A DNA stretch of 52,137 bases from Bacteroidales bacterium (GTDB lineage Bacteria > Bacteroidota > Bacteroidia > Bacteroidales > Marinilabiliaceae). The stretch is from assembly GCA_900766825.1 (NCBI GenBank), contig CAAFWU010000077.1, positions 1-52,137 of the forward strand, written 5' to 3'. Below are positions 8,328 to 16,271 of the stretch, one piece after another; the stretch's first letter is position 1; each line of letters starts with the position of its first letter. A program made the translations under genes and the position numbers. The notes under the pieces are model-generated. The model was given only the letters and a program-made list of their open reading frames with translations, was not told where the DNA came from and made no database searches.

Positions 8328-9398
8328 CTAATATGAGGTGAGGCTCGAAAGACGGCTCTGCATCTCGGACCCATGCTTGAGATAAGACATGAGCAAGAGA
8401 GCCGAGAAGAAGAGAATGGCAATGTGGAGCACCCAACCAATAATGCCCATTTGGCAAGAAATGTCGTAGGCCCCATGGAGCAAAGCTGGAATGGAGATTG
8501 CCAAAATGCGCAGAGCCCACTTATAGGCAGGGAAGAGCAGAGCGAACGATATGAAGTAGCCCGCAATGCCAGCCCACAAAGCGTGAGCAAAGGGCAACGA
8601 AGTGAGTCGAGATATGTTCAGGAGAAAGGACATATTGTAGGCATACTCCGAGTTGACCGACATCTGATACTGCACCCCCTCGAAAACGCCAAAGGCAATG
8701 CCACTCATGAGTCCGTAGAACACCATGGTCTGAGGCACCAAAGGTTCGCGAGCCCGAGCTGCCAAAATAAAGAGAGGCACGGCCTTGGCAAACTCCTCCG
8801 TTAGGCCCACACCGCCAACATAGTAGAGAATCTGAGTCAGCAACCCAGAGTCATTCTCGAACCAATAGAAGGGGTTGAGGCTTACCAGCCCCAGCAGGTC
8901 CCACGCCACAAAAACAAAGAGTTGGGTGCAGAAAAAGACGTTGAACGTCTTGCCAAGCGTGACCTGACGGGTCCGGAACAAGTAGTAAAAAAAGAGGCCC
9001 CAAATGCCAGAAAAATAGAGAGCTATGGCATAGAAAGTGAGAAAAGAGGAGGCTCCCAAAATGTCCAATGTGGCAGGCAGAAGCCCCACCAAAGTCATCA
9101 TGAACAGTTTGGTATCCTCGCGCCAAACCTTGAGGCTTATATCTTGTCGGGGGTAGAGCACATCTTGCCCAATGGAGCTAATCTGCGACCAGACAGAGCC
9201 TTGCGACTGCACCTTGACCTTGAGACCATCGGACTTAAGGATGCTGCCCACCGTGGTCTTGCCGTCGTACTGAGTGCCCTCTTGGTAGGCCTTGTCGCAC
9301 TCCAAAATACGCCCGCGATTGGCCATGTCCAGCAACTGAGGGATGCTGTAGGGACCAAAGTCGCGGCTATTTCTTATGACGTAAAAGTATTTATCCAT
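8328..9398 (-). CDS. PrsW-family intramembrane protease with N-terminal GYF_2-like domain
   Basis: 356 residues. The first ~60 (KYFYVIRNSRDFGPYSIPQL) look like a GYF_2-type protein-interaction domain facing the cytosol. Seven or more hydrophobic segments follow from about residue 98 to 340. PrsW/CPBP-like metalloprotease motifs are visible: EEFAK at 201-205, FGVFE ending at Glu240, AHALW with His272, and LLHGAYD with His308. In Gram-positive bacteria PrsW cleaves an anti-sigma factor. Substrates in Bacteroidales are not established, and no sigma/anti-sigma pair is adjacent. It lies between the lipase-like gene (47 bases upstream) and the HsdR-N-like gene. Confidence 0.88.
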   Translation of the reverse strand: MDKYFYVIRNSRDFGPYSIPQLLDMANRGRILECDKAYQEGTQYDGKTTVGSILKSDGLKVKVQSQGSVWSQISSIGQDVLYPRQDISLKVWREDTKLFMMTLVGLLPATLDILGASSFLTFYAIALYFSGIWGLFFYYLFRTRQVTLGKTFNVFFCTQLFVFVAWDLLGLVSLNPFYWFENDSGLLTQILYYVGGVGLTEEFAKAVPLFILAARAREPLVPQTMVFYGLMSGIAFGVFEGVQYQMSVNSEYAYNMSFLLNISRLTSLPFAHALWAGIAGYFISFALLFPAYKWALRILAISIPALLHGAYDISCQMGIIGWVLHIAILFFSALLLMSYLKHGSEMQSRLSSLTSY

Positions 9399-9445
9399 AA
9401 GACTCTCAATTTATATTGAGTGGGGGAATTTGTTACAAAACCAAC

Positions 9446-10618
9446 CTATGGCAATTTGATGGCAAGGTCGTAGTAGGAGACGTACTGATGGTGCTCGAAG
9501 GGGTCGGTGGCCACATGGGGATGCTTGGCATAGTACTCCTCATCGGGCATCAGAACAAATGTGGGACCTACGCGCACAAAGTTGTTACAGTTCTCATACA
9601 CAGGTGTTTTGAACCAAGGGTGTTGGTCGGCCAACATCTTGCCAAGGGTCTCGCCCAAATATTTGCGGCAGTTGTCCACAGCCTGCTGTGTTGGCTTCTG
9701 CAATTTGTTGAAGAGGAACTTGATTTTAATTTTCTGCCCAGCACTGGCATTGGCCAGCAACTCATCTTTATGGGTGAAGGGGTTGGTGGGGCGGAAGTCG
9801 TCGATGCGCTGAATGCTCAAGGGCACCTCGGGAACCCAGTCCTCTGGGTTGACCACATTGTATGCCCACCCGCCTTGGGTCATGGCCTCGTACCATAGGG
9901 CAAAGGTGTAGTCGCCAACCTTAGGTGCCGCACTGGCGTAGGTCTTAAATATTATATCCTTGGCAATGAGTCCCTTCTGTTGCATGCGGCGGAGCATGGC
10001 TGTGACCAAAAAACTGAGACCACCGCCCTGACTATGACCTGCAATGAAGAAGTTGCGACAACCAGCCTTGTAACAAGAATCGAGTTTGACCTTTATATCG
10101 TCCGCCATGGTGAGCAGACCAGCAGTCCACCCCGAGTGAACAAAGGCGGTGCTGTCGGCACAGAAGTCGTAGCTTATCTCGCGGTCGCCAATTTGGGCAG
10201 CACCCACAGCCTTAACCATGCCAGCGTTGAAGTTGGAGCCCCAGCTGGTCATGGTGGTCACGGTGGCTCGCATCATGATGGCCATGACGCCATCGGTGCG
10301 ACGCCAGAGCTCCCACTGGTTATCAAAGCCTGTGGACTTGGCTGCATAGACCTTGGTAAAGGTCTGAGGCTTCTGGCATAGGTATTTCTCCTCGACCCGC
10401 AAACTGTCCATGTTGGATGCCATGCAGAGGCACTCGATGTACTCCGATTTGTCGAAACCTGGTTTCAGGATCTGCTCTTGCACCTGAGCGGCTGCGGCTG
10501 TGGGAGAAACAAGGGTTGCAACGGCAAGGGCTGCGCCTGCAAAGGAGGCTGCGAACCTATGGGAAATAGCCCCACCAATGAAGTGAGCATAAGAGGTAAA
10601 GGTGTTGCGAAATTTCAT
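9446..10618 (-). CDS. Secreted lipase-like alpha/beta-hydrolase
   Basis: A 390-residue protein with a long N-terminal region and a hydrophobic signal segment (about 22-45, ending AAAAQ). The nucleophile elbow GHSQGG spans 194-199, with Ser196 as the likely catalytic serine. The following NVVNPEDWVPEVPL region resembles class-3 lipases, where it supplies the acid and positions the substrate; a late histidine in EHHQYVSYYD could complete the triad. The substrate (lipid, ester or other acyl group) cannot be inferred. It sits in the minus-strand run 90 bases after the DUF4924 gene. Confidence 0.82.
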   Translation of the reverse strand: MKFRNTFTSYAHFIGGAISHRFAASFAGAALAVATLVSPTAAAAQVQEQILKPGFDKSEYIECLCMASNMDSLRVEEKYLCQKPQTFTKVYAAKSTGFDNQWELWRRTDGVMAIMMRATVTTMTSWGSNFNAGMVKAVGAAQIGDREISYDFCADSTAFVHSGWTAGLLTMADDIKVKLDSCYKAGCRNFFIAGHSQGGGLSFLVTAMLRRMQQKGLIAKDIIFKTYASAAPKVGDYTFALWYEAMTQGGWAYNVVNPEDWVPEVPLSIQRIDDFRPTNPFTHKDELLANASAGQKIKIKFLFNKLQKPTQQAVDNCRKYLGETLGKMLADQHPWFKTPVYENCNNFVRVGPTFVLMPDEEYYAKHPHVATDPFEHHQYVSYYDLAIKLP

Positions 10619-10708
10619 GGCTAATAATTGATTATGATGCTGTTATAATAATGTAGCACTCAGTAATGCATCTGAGACCACAAACAGTGCGATGCAGAGG
10701 GTACGAAA

Positions 10709-11299
10709 CTACGATTGTGGTTTCACAAACTCACCGTTTTCGCTCACATCTTGTTCGGGGTGCAGTTCACGCTCTGCCTTAAGGTATTTCTGGCTGAGCA
10801 GAGCGAGAAAATGGCTTATGCGAACCACGGCATTGGTGGTGTCGGCAAGCACTGTTTTGCCCTGAAGTTTAAGCAGATAGTAGTCGTAGATGGCAGTGAT
10901 GCCCAACAACACGTGCTGCATCTGCTCGCCACCTGGAATCTTGGTCATGAGAGCCGAGAGGTCGGGCCATGCTGTTTGAAAGGCGTTCTGATAAGGTATC
11001 TCGCTCTGCTGGGTCAGCAGATAGAGGTGGAAGTTGTATATGTCGTTGGTGAGCATTGTGATAATTTGCAGATGGCCTTGTTTTTCAATGCCTTCGCGTT
11101 TCATCATGGCGCAGAGGTTATCCCACCAATCATAAATTTGCTGACGCAGGGCTGGGTCGTCCACTTGATATTTGCTCACAATGTTGGCATCGATTTTCTT
11201 CATATCGAGCTCATTGGCTCGGATCAAGTCCTCGACATTCCACATGTAGAGCACATACTCCACAATATTTTCCTTACGTTTTTTTTGTGCTACAAACAT
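10709..11299 (-). CDS. DUF4924 family protein
   Basis: A 196-residue soluble, largely helical protein. The N-terminus (KRKENIVEYVLYMWNVEDLIRA) matches the conserved Bacteroidales family DUF4924. There is no signal peptide, membrane segment or catalytic motif. The family has no assigned function to my knowledge. It follows the Hsp15-like S4 gene by 76 bases in an operon-like run with pth and ddl, which hints at a translation- or growth-linked role, but that is only context. Confidence 0.85.
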   Translation of the reverse strand: MFVAQKKRKENIVEYVLYMWNVEDLIRANELDMKKIDANIVSKYQVDDPALRQQIYDWWDNLCAMMKREGIEKQGHLQIITMLTNDIYNFHLYLLTQQSEIPYQNAFQTAWPDLSALMTKIPGGEQMQHVLLGITAIYDYYLLKLQGKTVLADTTNAVVRISHFLALLSQKYLKAERELHPEQDVSENGEFVKPQS

Positions 11300-11375
11300 C
11301 GGGTGCTAACTCATTATGATTAAATAAGGTAGAGAAGAGAGAGGTTTCCGCCCCTACCCTATTTCAATATTTATC

Positions 11376-11870
11376 CTACTTATTGCCTGACTCATCCTCA
11401 AAGTCGTCCTCCATCTCATCATCGAACTCGTCATCGAAACCATCCAGTTCGTCATAGTCATCGAAATCGAAGTTGGCGGCGGCAGCATCAGCGGGGCTGT
11501 CGAAATACTGGTCGAGATCGCGACGCTCCTTTTTTGTGGGGCGTCCCAGACCGCGGCGGCGCTGCATGCTCATCTGAAGTCGGTAGAGGTCAATGAGTTC
11601 GAGTTGGTCTTTGGGCGTCACCTCCTCAATGTGATCTTTGACCAATTTGGCCCCCATGCGGCTTTGAGCCAACTTGATGATGCGGAATGTGCGCAAGGCA
11701 GCGGGCACCTTTACAGAGAATTCGTCGCCCACCTTGACCGTTTTGGAGCTCTTGACTTGCGAGCCCCCCATCATCACCTTGCCTCGTTTGAGGGCCTCGG
11801 CAGCCACCGAACGAGTCTTGTAGATGCGGACAGCCCATAGGAATTTATCTATTCTAACGTTGTCGGCCAT
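11376..11870 (-). CDS. S4-domain RNA-binding protein, Hsp15 (HslR) type, with acidic tail
   Basis: 164 residues. The S4 RNA-binding fold covers about residues 4-60 (RIDKFLWAVRIYKTRSVAAEAL). A basic linker follows (MQRRRGLGRPTKKERRDLDQYF). Hsp15 in E. coli binds stalled 50S subunits that carry a nascent chain, helping recycle blocked ribosomes. Placement 36 bases downstream of pth, which also clears peptidyl-tRNA, fits that theme. Unusually, the last ~35 residues are almost entirely Asp, Glu, Phe and Tyr, giving a strongly acidic tail. Confidence 0.9.
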   Translation of the reverse strand: MADNVRIDKFLWAVRIYKTRSVAAEALKRGKVMMGGSQVKSSKTVKVGDEFSVKVPAALRTFRIIKLAQSRMGAKLVKDHIEEVTPKDQLELIDLYRLQMSMQRRRGLGRPTKKERRDLDQYFDSPADAAAANFDFDDYDELDGFDDEFDDEMEDDFEDESGNK

Positions 11871-11906
11871 TGTTCTATAAATAGGTGAATGAAAAAGCGG
11901 GGAACT

Positions 11907-12470
11907 CTATTTGTTATTGAACTGAGTCATGGTGAGTTGGAGCCCTATGCAAACAAAGGTGCGGATGCATTCGGCAGCCACCTCCATGCGCTCGGCCACC
12001 ATATCGCGCTCGTCGTCGTCCCAACCACCAAGCACAAAGTCAATCTGTTGCCCACGCTTAAACTCATTGCCAATGCCAAAGCGAAGACGTGGGTAGCCAT
12101 CGGTTCCCAGCAGTTCGCTAATGTTCTTGAGCCCATTGTGACCACCAGCGCTGCCCTTGCCCTTGAGGCGTATGGTGCCCACGGGCAGAGCCAGATCGTC
12201 CACTACCACCAAGATGTTTTCGGGGGCAATCTTCTCCTTGTCGGCCCAATAGCGCACGGCCTTGCCGCTGAGGTTCATGTATGTATTGGGACGCAGACAC
12301 ACCAGCTCACGCCCCTTGATTTTGATGCGAGCCACCTCGCCATAGCGATCCTGACTAAAGGTCTGTTCGGCATCCTTAACCAGTCGGTCCACAATGTCGA
12401 AACCTGTGTTGTGGCGCGTGTGGGCATACTCGTCGCCAATGTTGCCCAATCCTACGATAAGATATTTCAT
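11907..12470 (-). CDS. pth: Peptidyl-tRNA hydrolase
   Basis: 187 residues. The enzyme releases peptides from prematurely dissociated peptidyl-tRNA. KYLIVGLGNIGDEYAHTRHN starts at residue 2 and places the catalytic His at position 20, as in E. coli Pth. VVVDDLALPVG carries the conserved Asp around 91-92, and GSAGGHNG follows. The open frame extends upstream to 12524 inside ddl, but the ATG at 12470 gives the family's normal N-terminus and lies just 4 bases after the ddl stop. The two genes are therefore very probably co-transcribed. Confidence 0.97.
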   Translation of the reverse strand: MKYLIVGLGNIGDEYAHTRHNTGFDIVDRLVKDAEQTFSQDRYGEVARIKIKGRELVCLRPNTYMNLSGKAVRYWADKEKIAPENILVVVDDLALPVGTIRLKGKGSAGGHNGLKNISELLGTDGYPRLRFGIGNEFKRGQQIDFVLGGWDDDERDMVAERMEVAAECIRTFVCIGLQLTMTQFNNK

Positions 12471-12474
12471 AGGC

Positions 12475-13470
12475 CTATTGGTTTTGCTGGCTATGAGCCA
12501 TAATATCGTCCATAACCTCTGCAAAAACGTCGGCCTCCTTCATTCCCGCAGCCCTTATTTGCTGAGGGATGAAGCTGGTCACGGTCTGGCCAGGCGTTGT
12601 GTTGACCTCCAGCACGAAGGGCGTGCCATCGTGCTTTACAATAAAGTCGATGCGGACAATGCCCTTCATGGTCATCAGGTCGTAGACCTGCGATGCCACC
12701 TGCTGCACACGGTCTCGCACCTCGTTGCTCACGCGGGCGGGGGTAATCTCCTGAGTGGCACCGGGGGTATACTTGGCTTTGTAGTCGAAGAACTCGCGGC
12801 TGGTAACCACCTCGGTAAGGGGGAATATGACGGTGCGGTCGTGGGTTTTGTAGAGTCCGCAGGTGAGTTCGGTACCGTCCATAAAGGCCTCAACCACAAC
12901 GTCGTCGCTCTCCTTGCGGGCAGCCTCTACGGCAGGCACAATTTCTTCGAGTGCCTTGACCTTGGTCACGCCATAGCTTGAGCCAGCGGCCGATGGCTTA
13001 ATGAACATGGGGAAGCCAAAGCGCTGCGCCAGAGCCTGAGCGTCCACAGCATCGGCAGGTCGGATGCGCAGAGAGTCGGCCACGTTGACGCCAAAAGAGC
13101 GCAAATAGCTGTTGCAGACAAACTTATCGAAGGTCATGGCACCCGTGAGGGCGGGGCATGTAGAGTGGGGCATGCCAATCATCTCGAAGTAGGCTGGCAT
13201 GAGACCGTTCTCGCCTGGCACACCATGAATGGTTATGTAGGCCAAGCTGAAGGTTATCTTGACACCAGATGCGGTGAAAGAGAAATCGTCGCGGTTAATG
13301 GGATATTCGGCACCTTGGTACTGAGCCGTCCAAGTCTGTCGGGTGATGAGAACAGGAATGAGTTCGTAGCGGTTGGTGTCCATCATGGACATCAGCCCAT
13401 CTTTGCTACGTGCGCTTACCTCGGCTTCGGACTGATAGCCGCCATAGACAATCGCAATTCTCTTTTTCAT
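12475..13470 (-). CDS. ddl: D-alanine--D-alanine ligase
   Basis: A 331-residue ATP-grasp enzyme that makes D-Ala-D-Ala for peptidoglycan in the cytosol. Visible motifs are RIAIVYGGYQSEAEVS at the N-terminus, IHGVPGENG, the glycine-rich ATP loop KPSAAGSSYGV, and EVNTTPGQT near the C-terminus with metal-binding Glu and Asn. Length is normal for Bacteroidetes Ddl. It lies 31 bases after the RluD-type gene. A PASTA-domain cell-wall protein two genes upstream makes a small envelope-related grouping. Confidence 0.97.
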   Translation of the reverse strand: MKKRIAIVYGGYQSEAEVSARSKDGLMSMMDTNRYELIPVLITRQTWTAQYQGAEYPINRDDFSFTASGVKITFSLAYITIHGVPGENGLMPAYFEMIGMPHSTCPALTGAMTFDKFVCNSYLRSFGVNVADSLRIRPADAVDAQALAQRFGFPMFIKPSAAGSSYGVTKVKALEEIVPAVEAARKESDDVVVEAFMDGTELTCGLYKTHDRTVIFPLTEVVTSREFFDYKAKYTPGATQEITPARVSNEVRDRVQQVASQVYDLMTMKGIVRIDFIVKHDGTPFVLEVNTTPGQTVTSFIPQQIRAAGMKEADVFAEVMDDIMAHSQQNQ

Positions 13471-13501
13471 GACGTTTTATGTGATATTGTATGGGATGTT
13501 T

Positions 13502-14731
13502 TTATCTGTTACTGATGTAGTTGCGCCACTTATCGATGCAAGTTTGCAGATCCTCGGCAATGGGGGAATCGAAGAGCATGCGTTCGTTGGTCACAGGATG
13601 GAGGAAACCAAGGGTCTTGGCATGAAGGGCCTGACGGGGCAGCAACTGAAGGCAGTTGGTCACAAACTGGCGATACTTGGGAAATGTGGTGCCTCGCAAA
13701 ATCTGGTCGCCACCATAGTGTTGGTCGCCAAAGAGTGGATGACCTATGTGGCGGAAGTGGGCACGAATCTGATGTGTGCGTCCTGTCTCCAGATGGCACT
13801 GTACCAAGGTTACGTAGCCCAGGCGCTCGAGCACATCGTAGTGAGTCACAGCATGTTTGCCTACGTTGCTATCTTCGGGGAAAACGTCCATGACCTTGCG
13901 GTCCCTCACGCTTCGGCCAATGTTGCCGCGTATGGTGCCATGGTCCTGCTCCATTGAGCCCCAGACCAGAGCCACGTAGGTTCGCTCGGTGCTCTTAACA
14001 AAGAATTGGTGAGCCAGATTCATCTTAGCCTGCTCTGTTTTGGCAATTACCAAGAGACCCGACGTGTCTTTGTCAATGCGGTGTACCAAACCAGGGCGTG
14101 GGTCCTTGACGTCGCTGAACATGGGCAGCCCTCTTAGGTGCCAAGCCAAGGCGTTGACGAGGGTGCCATCGTAGTTGCCAAAACCTGGGTGAACACACAT
14201 GCCTGCGGGTTTGTTCACCACCAAAAGGGCATCGTCCTCATACACAATGTTTAGGGGGATGTTTTGTGGCACAATCTCCACCTCGCGCGGAGGATAGCTC
14301 ATAACAATGCTGATTTCGTCGGCAGGCTTGACGCGATAGTTGGCCTTGACGGGCTTGCCGTTGACCAATATGTTGCCCGCTTCGGCAGCGGCCTGCACCT
14401 TGGTGCGCGAGGCATGAGCCACATGGTCCACCACAAACTTATCTATTCGGACCAGACCCTGGTTGCGGTCGCAGGTAAAGTGATGATGCTCGTAGGTTGC
14501 AGCACCAGACGTGGGTGTGCCACCCGAATTGCCACCGTAGCCTTCGGCATCGAAATCAACATCGGCGTCAACATCCTCATCGTCCCACTCACTGGCCTCG
14601 GGCATTGAACTGTTGGCTATCTGATTAGCCTCGGGACTGACAAGGTCACTTGAGTCACTGGGGTTGGACAATGAGGTGCCATTGGCTGCTGAGGCTGTTT
14701 GTGGAGCATCATCGGGCTGTTGCTGAACCAT
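13502..14731 (-). CDS. rluD: RluD-type 23S rRNA pseudouridine synthase with acidic N-terminal extension
   Basis: 409 residues. An S4 domain spans about 92-150 (RIDKFVVDHVAHASRTKVQ). The RluA-family catalytic core follows, with HRIDKDTSG and catalytic Asp220. These enzymes modify uridines of 23S rRNA helix 69 or related sites. The family is normally about 330-360 residues. Here about 85 additional residues precede the S4 domain, rich in Ser, Ala, Gln and then Asp/Glu (EWDDEDVDADVDFDAEG), likely disordered. An alternative start inside the core region is not obvious. Exact rRNA target is inferred from family only. Confidence 0.92.
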   Translation of the reverse strand: MVQQQPDDAPQTASAANGTSLSNPSDSSDLVSPEANQIANSSMPEASEWDDEDVDADVDFDAEGYGGNSGGTPTSGAATYEHHHFTCDRNQGLVRIDKFVVDHVAHASRTKVQAAAEAGNILVNGKPVKANYRVKPADEISIVMSYPPREVEIVPQNIPLNIVYEDDALLVVNKPAGMCVHPGFGNYDGTLVNALAWHLRGLPMFSDVKDPRPGLVHRIDKDTSGLLVIAKTEQAKMNLAHQFFVKSTERTYVALVWGSMEQDHGTIRGNIGRSVRDRKVMDVFPEDSNVGKHAVTHYDVLERLGYVTLVQCHLETGRTHQIRAHFRHIGHPLFGDQHYGGDQILRGTTFPKYRQFVTNCLQLLPRQALHAKTLGFLHPVTNERMLFDSPIAEDLQTCIDKWRNYISNR

Positions 14732-14841
14732 GAGCTATGATGGGGAAAAGAGGGAATATTCTGAAGAAAATTTTGTGTAGAAAGAGCCATAGGGGTGGGC
14801 ATTTACACCCAACCAAACTCTTTAGAACTCACTTGAAATCA

Positions 14842-15705
14842 TTAAAATTCAAAGGGGTCGCCGCTGCCGCCTTCGGATTCAGAGTCGGAGTTGGAGTCGG
14901 TATTGTAGTCGTTGGCAGAGTAGCTGAGTTTGGTGTCGTCAATGGTGAGCCAGAGTTGAACGGGAGTCCAGGCTTCGAGGGCACCCGCACTCACGCTGGG
15001 CGACTGACGGAATACCACAGCACGCACAGTGTCTGGGGCGGAGGTCACAGAACCATCGTAGGCAATGGAGCCGACGCTGAGTCGGGCTTGGCCGAGGGCC
15101 TCAATGGCATCCTCAAGACACTTGCCAATGACGCTTGGGGCATAGGCCACACCACCTGTGTCGCCACGTCCCACCACAAGGTCAACCTTGGTACCTTTGG
15201 CCAGTTTGGCACCAGCACTAATGGGTTCGCCATCCACCATCTGCTTTAGCACGAGACCATGGTAGGGGCTGGCCACAGTGTCAACATTACCCAACTCGAG
15301 GCCAGCATTTTGCAGATTTACCAAAGCATTGCGTTGCGAGAAGTTGACGAGGGCGGGCATCACTGTCATCTCCTTGCTGAAGGCGTTGATGGTCACGTAA
15401 ATTTTGCGTCCCTTTTTCACCTTCTTGCCCGCTTCGGGAATCTGATCCACAATGGCACCAGGCTCCACGGTGGGCTTATAGATGGAGTCGATGAGCTCGA
15501 GTTCCAAATCGGCGTTGTGGAGCTCTTCCTCAACATCGGCTTGCTTATGCCCCACAAGTTGTGGGACCACAATAACGCGTCCGCTGTTGGTGTAGACCCC
15601 AAGGAACCAATTGGTTAGCACAATAATGAGAACAGTGGCAACCACGGCCAGACCTATTTGGAGCAGAAAAGTCTTACTCTTTATGAAAGAAATGAAGTTC
15701 TTCAC
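14842..15705 (-). CDS. Membrane-anchored PASTA-domain protein
   Basis: 287 residues. One transmembrane helix lies at about 13-35, followed by three PASTA repeats outside the membrane (about 38-105, 106-178 and 180-255; for example VVPQLVGHKQADVEEELHNADLEL is split over the first repeat). The C-terminal tail is low-complexity Asp/Ser. PASTA domains elsewhere sense muropeptides as part of Ser/Thr kinases or PBPs, but no kinase or transpeptidase domain is present here. It starts the run leading to rluD, ddl and pth and has its own promoter. A role in cell-wall sensing is inference. Confidence 0.9.
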   Translation of the reverse strand: MKNFISFIKSKTFLLQIGLAVVATVLIIVLTNWFLGVYTNSGRVIVVPQLVGHKQADVEEELHNADLELELIDSIYKPTVEPGAIVDQIPEAGKKVKKGRKIYVTINAFSKEMTVMPALVNFSQRNALVNLQNAGLELGNVDTVASPYHGLVLKQMVDGEPISAGAKLAKGTKVDLVVGRGDTGGVAYAPSVIGKCLEDAIEALGQARLSVGSIAYDGSVTSAPDTVRAVVFRQSPSVSAGALEAWTPVQLWLTIDDTKLSYSANDYNTDSNSDSESEGGSGDPFEF

Positions 15706-15780
15706 GATAAACGAAAGTGGTTAAAGCAAAAAAGGGGAATGCCACAAAGGAAAAGAGTTGTGACCCCACGACACAAAACT

Positions 15781-15788
15781 CAAAGTTA
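15781..15788 (-). promoter_or_regulatory. -7 promoter box for the PASTA-rluD-ddl-pth run
   Basis: TAACTTTG reads on the minus strand from 15788 to 15781, a perfect TAnnTTTG. The -33 region is T-rich without an exact TTTG. The PASTA gene starts at 15705, giving a leader of about 70 bases. It lies downstream of the rpmH terminator, supporting a new transcript here. Confidence 0.55.
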
Positions 15789-15885
15789 ATAAAATGAGGT
15801 GAAAAAAGGGTGCGGAATGCTCAAGATGTGCGTTGTGGAGTTAAAGAATATTAGCATATTATGCGAGAGAAGGTGTGTACAGAAA

Positions 15886-15914
15886 ACAAAAAAGCCCCGA
15901 ATCTCTTCGGAGCT
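15886..15914 (-). terminator. Intrinsic terminator of rpmH
   Basis: On the minus strand AGCTCCGAA pairs with TTCGGGGCT (one G-T pair) around a GAGA tetraloop and is followed by TTTTTTG. It lies 25 bases after the rpmH stop. Confidence 0.85.
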
Positions 15915-15938
15915 ATTGCGATAACCAGTTTTCTTAAA

Positions 15939-16100
15939 CTAGTAGGCTTTGCCTTTAGCCTCGTCGGAAACGGTCAGTTTCTTACGACCTTTGGCACGGC
16001 GTGCAGCCAGAACCCTGCGACCATTAGCAGTGGACATTCTCTGACGGAAGCCATGCTTGTTAATGCGCTTACGGTTCGAAGGTTGAAAAGTCCTTTTCAT
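15939..16100 (-). CDS. rpmH: 50S ribosomal protein L34
   Basis: A 53-residue, highly basic protein starting MKRTFQPSNRKRINKHGF and containing MSTANGRRVLAARRAKGRK, the conserved L34 sequence. It is a structural component of the large ribosomal subunit. It has its own promoter (16139-16170) and terminator (15886-15914), so it is monocistronic here. The dnaA/rnpA neighbours often seen with rpmH in other phyla are absent. Confidence 0.98.
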   Translation of the reverse strand: MKRTFQPSNRKRINKHGFRQRMSTANGRRVLAARRAKGRKKLTVSDEAKGKAY

Positions 16101-16138
16101 CGTACGATTACTTTAAAAGATTGAATTCAAATCGGCTG

Positions 16139-16170
16139 CAAAGGTAAAGTTTTTTGAATTAGAAAGCAAG
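16139..16170 (-). promoter_or_regulatory. Promoter of rpmH
   Basis: TACCTTTG on the minus strand (16146 to 16139) is a perfect -7 box. CTTG (16170 to 16167) lies 20 bases upstream as a near-consensus -33 box. The start codon at 16100 leaves about 33 bases of leader. The 170-base gap between rpmH and the TPR gene holds nothing else recognised. Confidence 0.65.
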
Positions 16171-16271
16171 TTTTGGACAGAAATTTAAGCATCATTTTGA
16201 ATTAGGAAGAGGCTTTTCCATTGTCCAATTGCTTACAATGATGCTCATAATTTATTGACGTCCCGTCACTT

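Noticed and set aside
7763..9398. HsdR-N-like and PrsW-like genes as a defence system
   Set aside because: No recognition, methylase or helicase partner, and the genes sit in a housekeeping run rather than a defence island.
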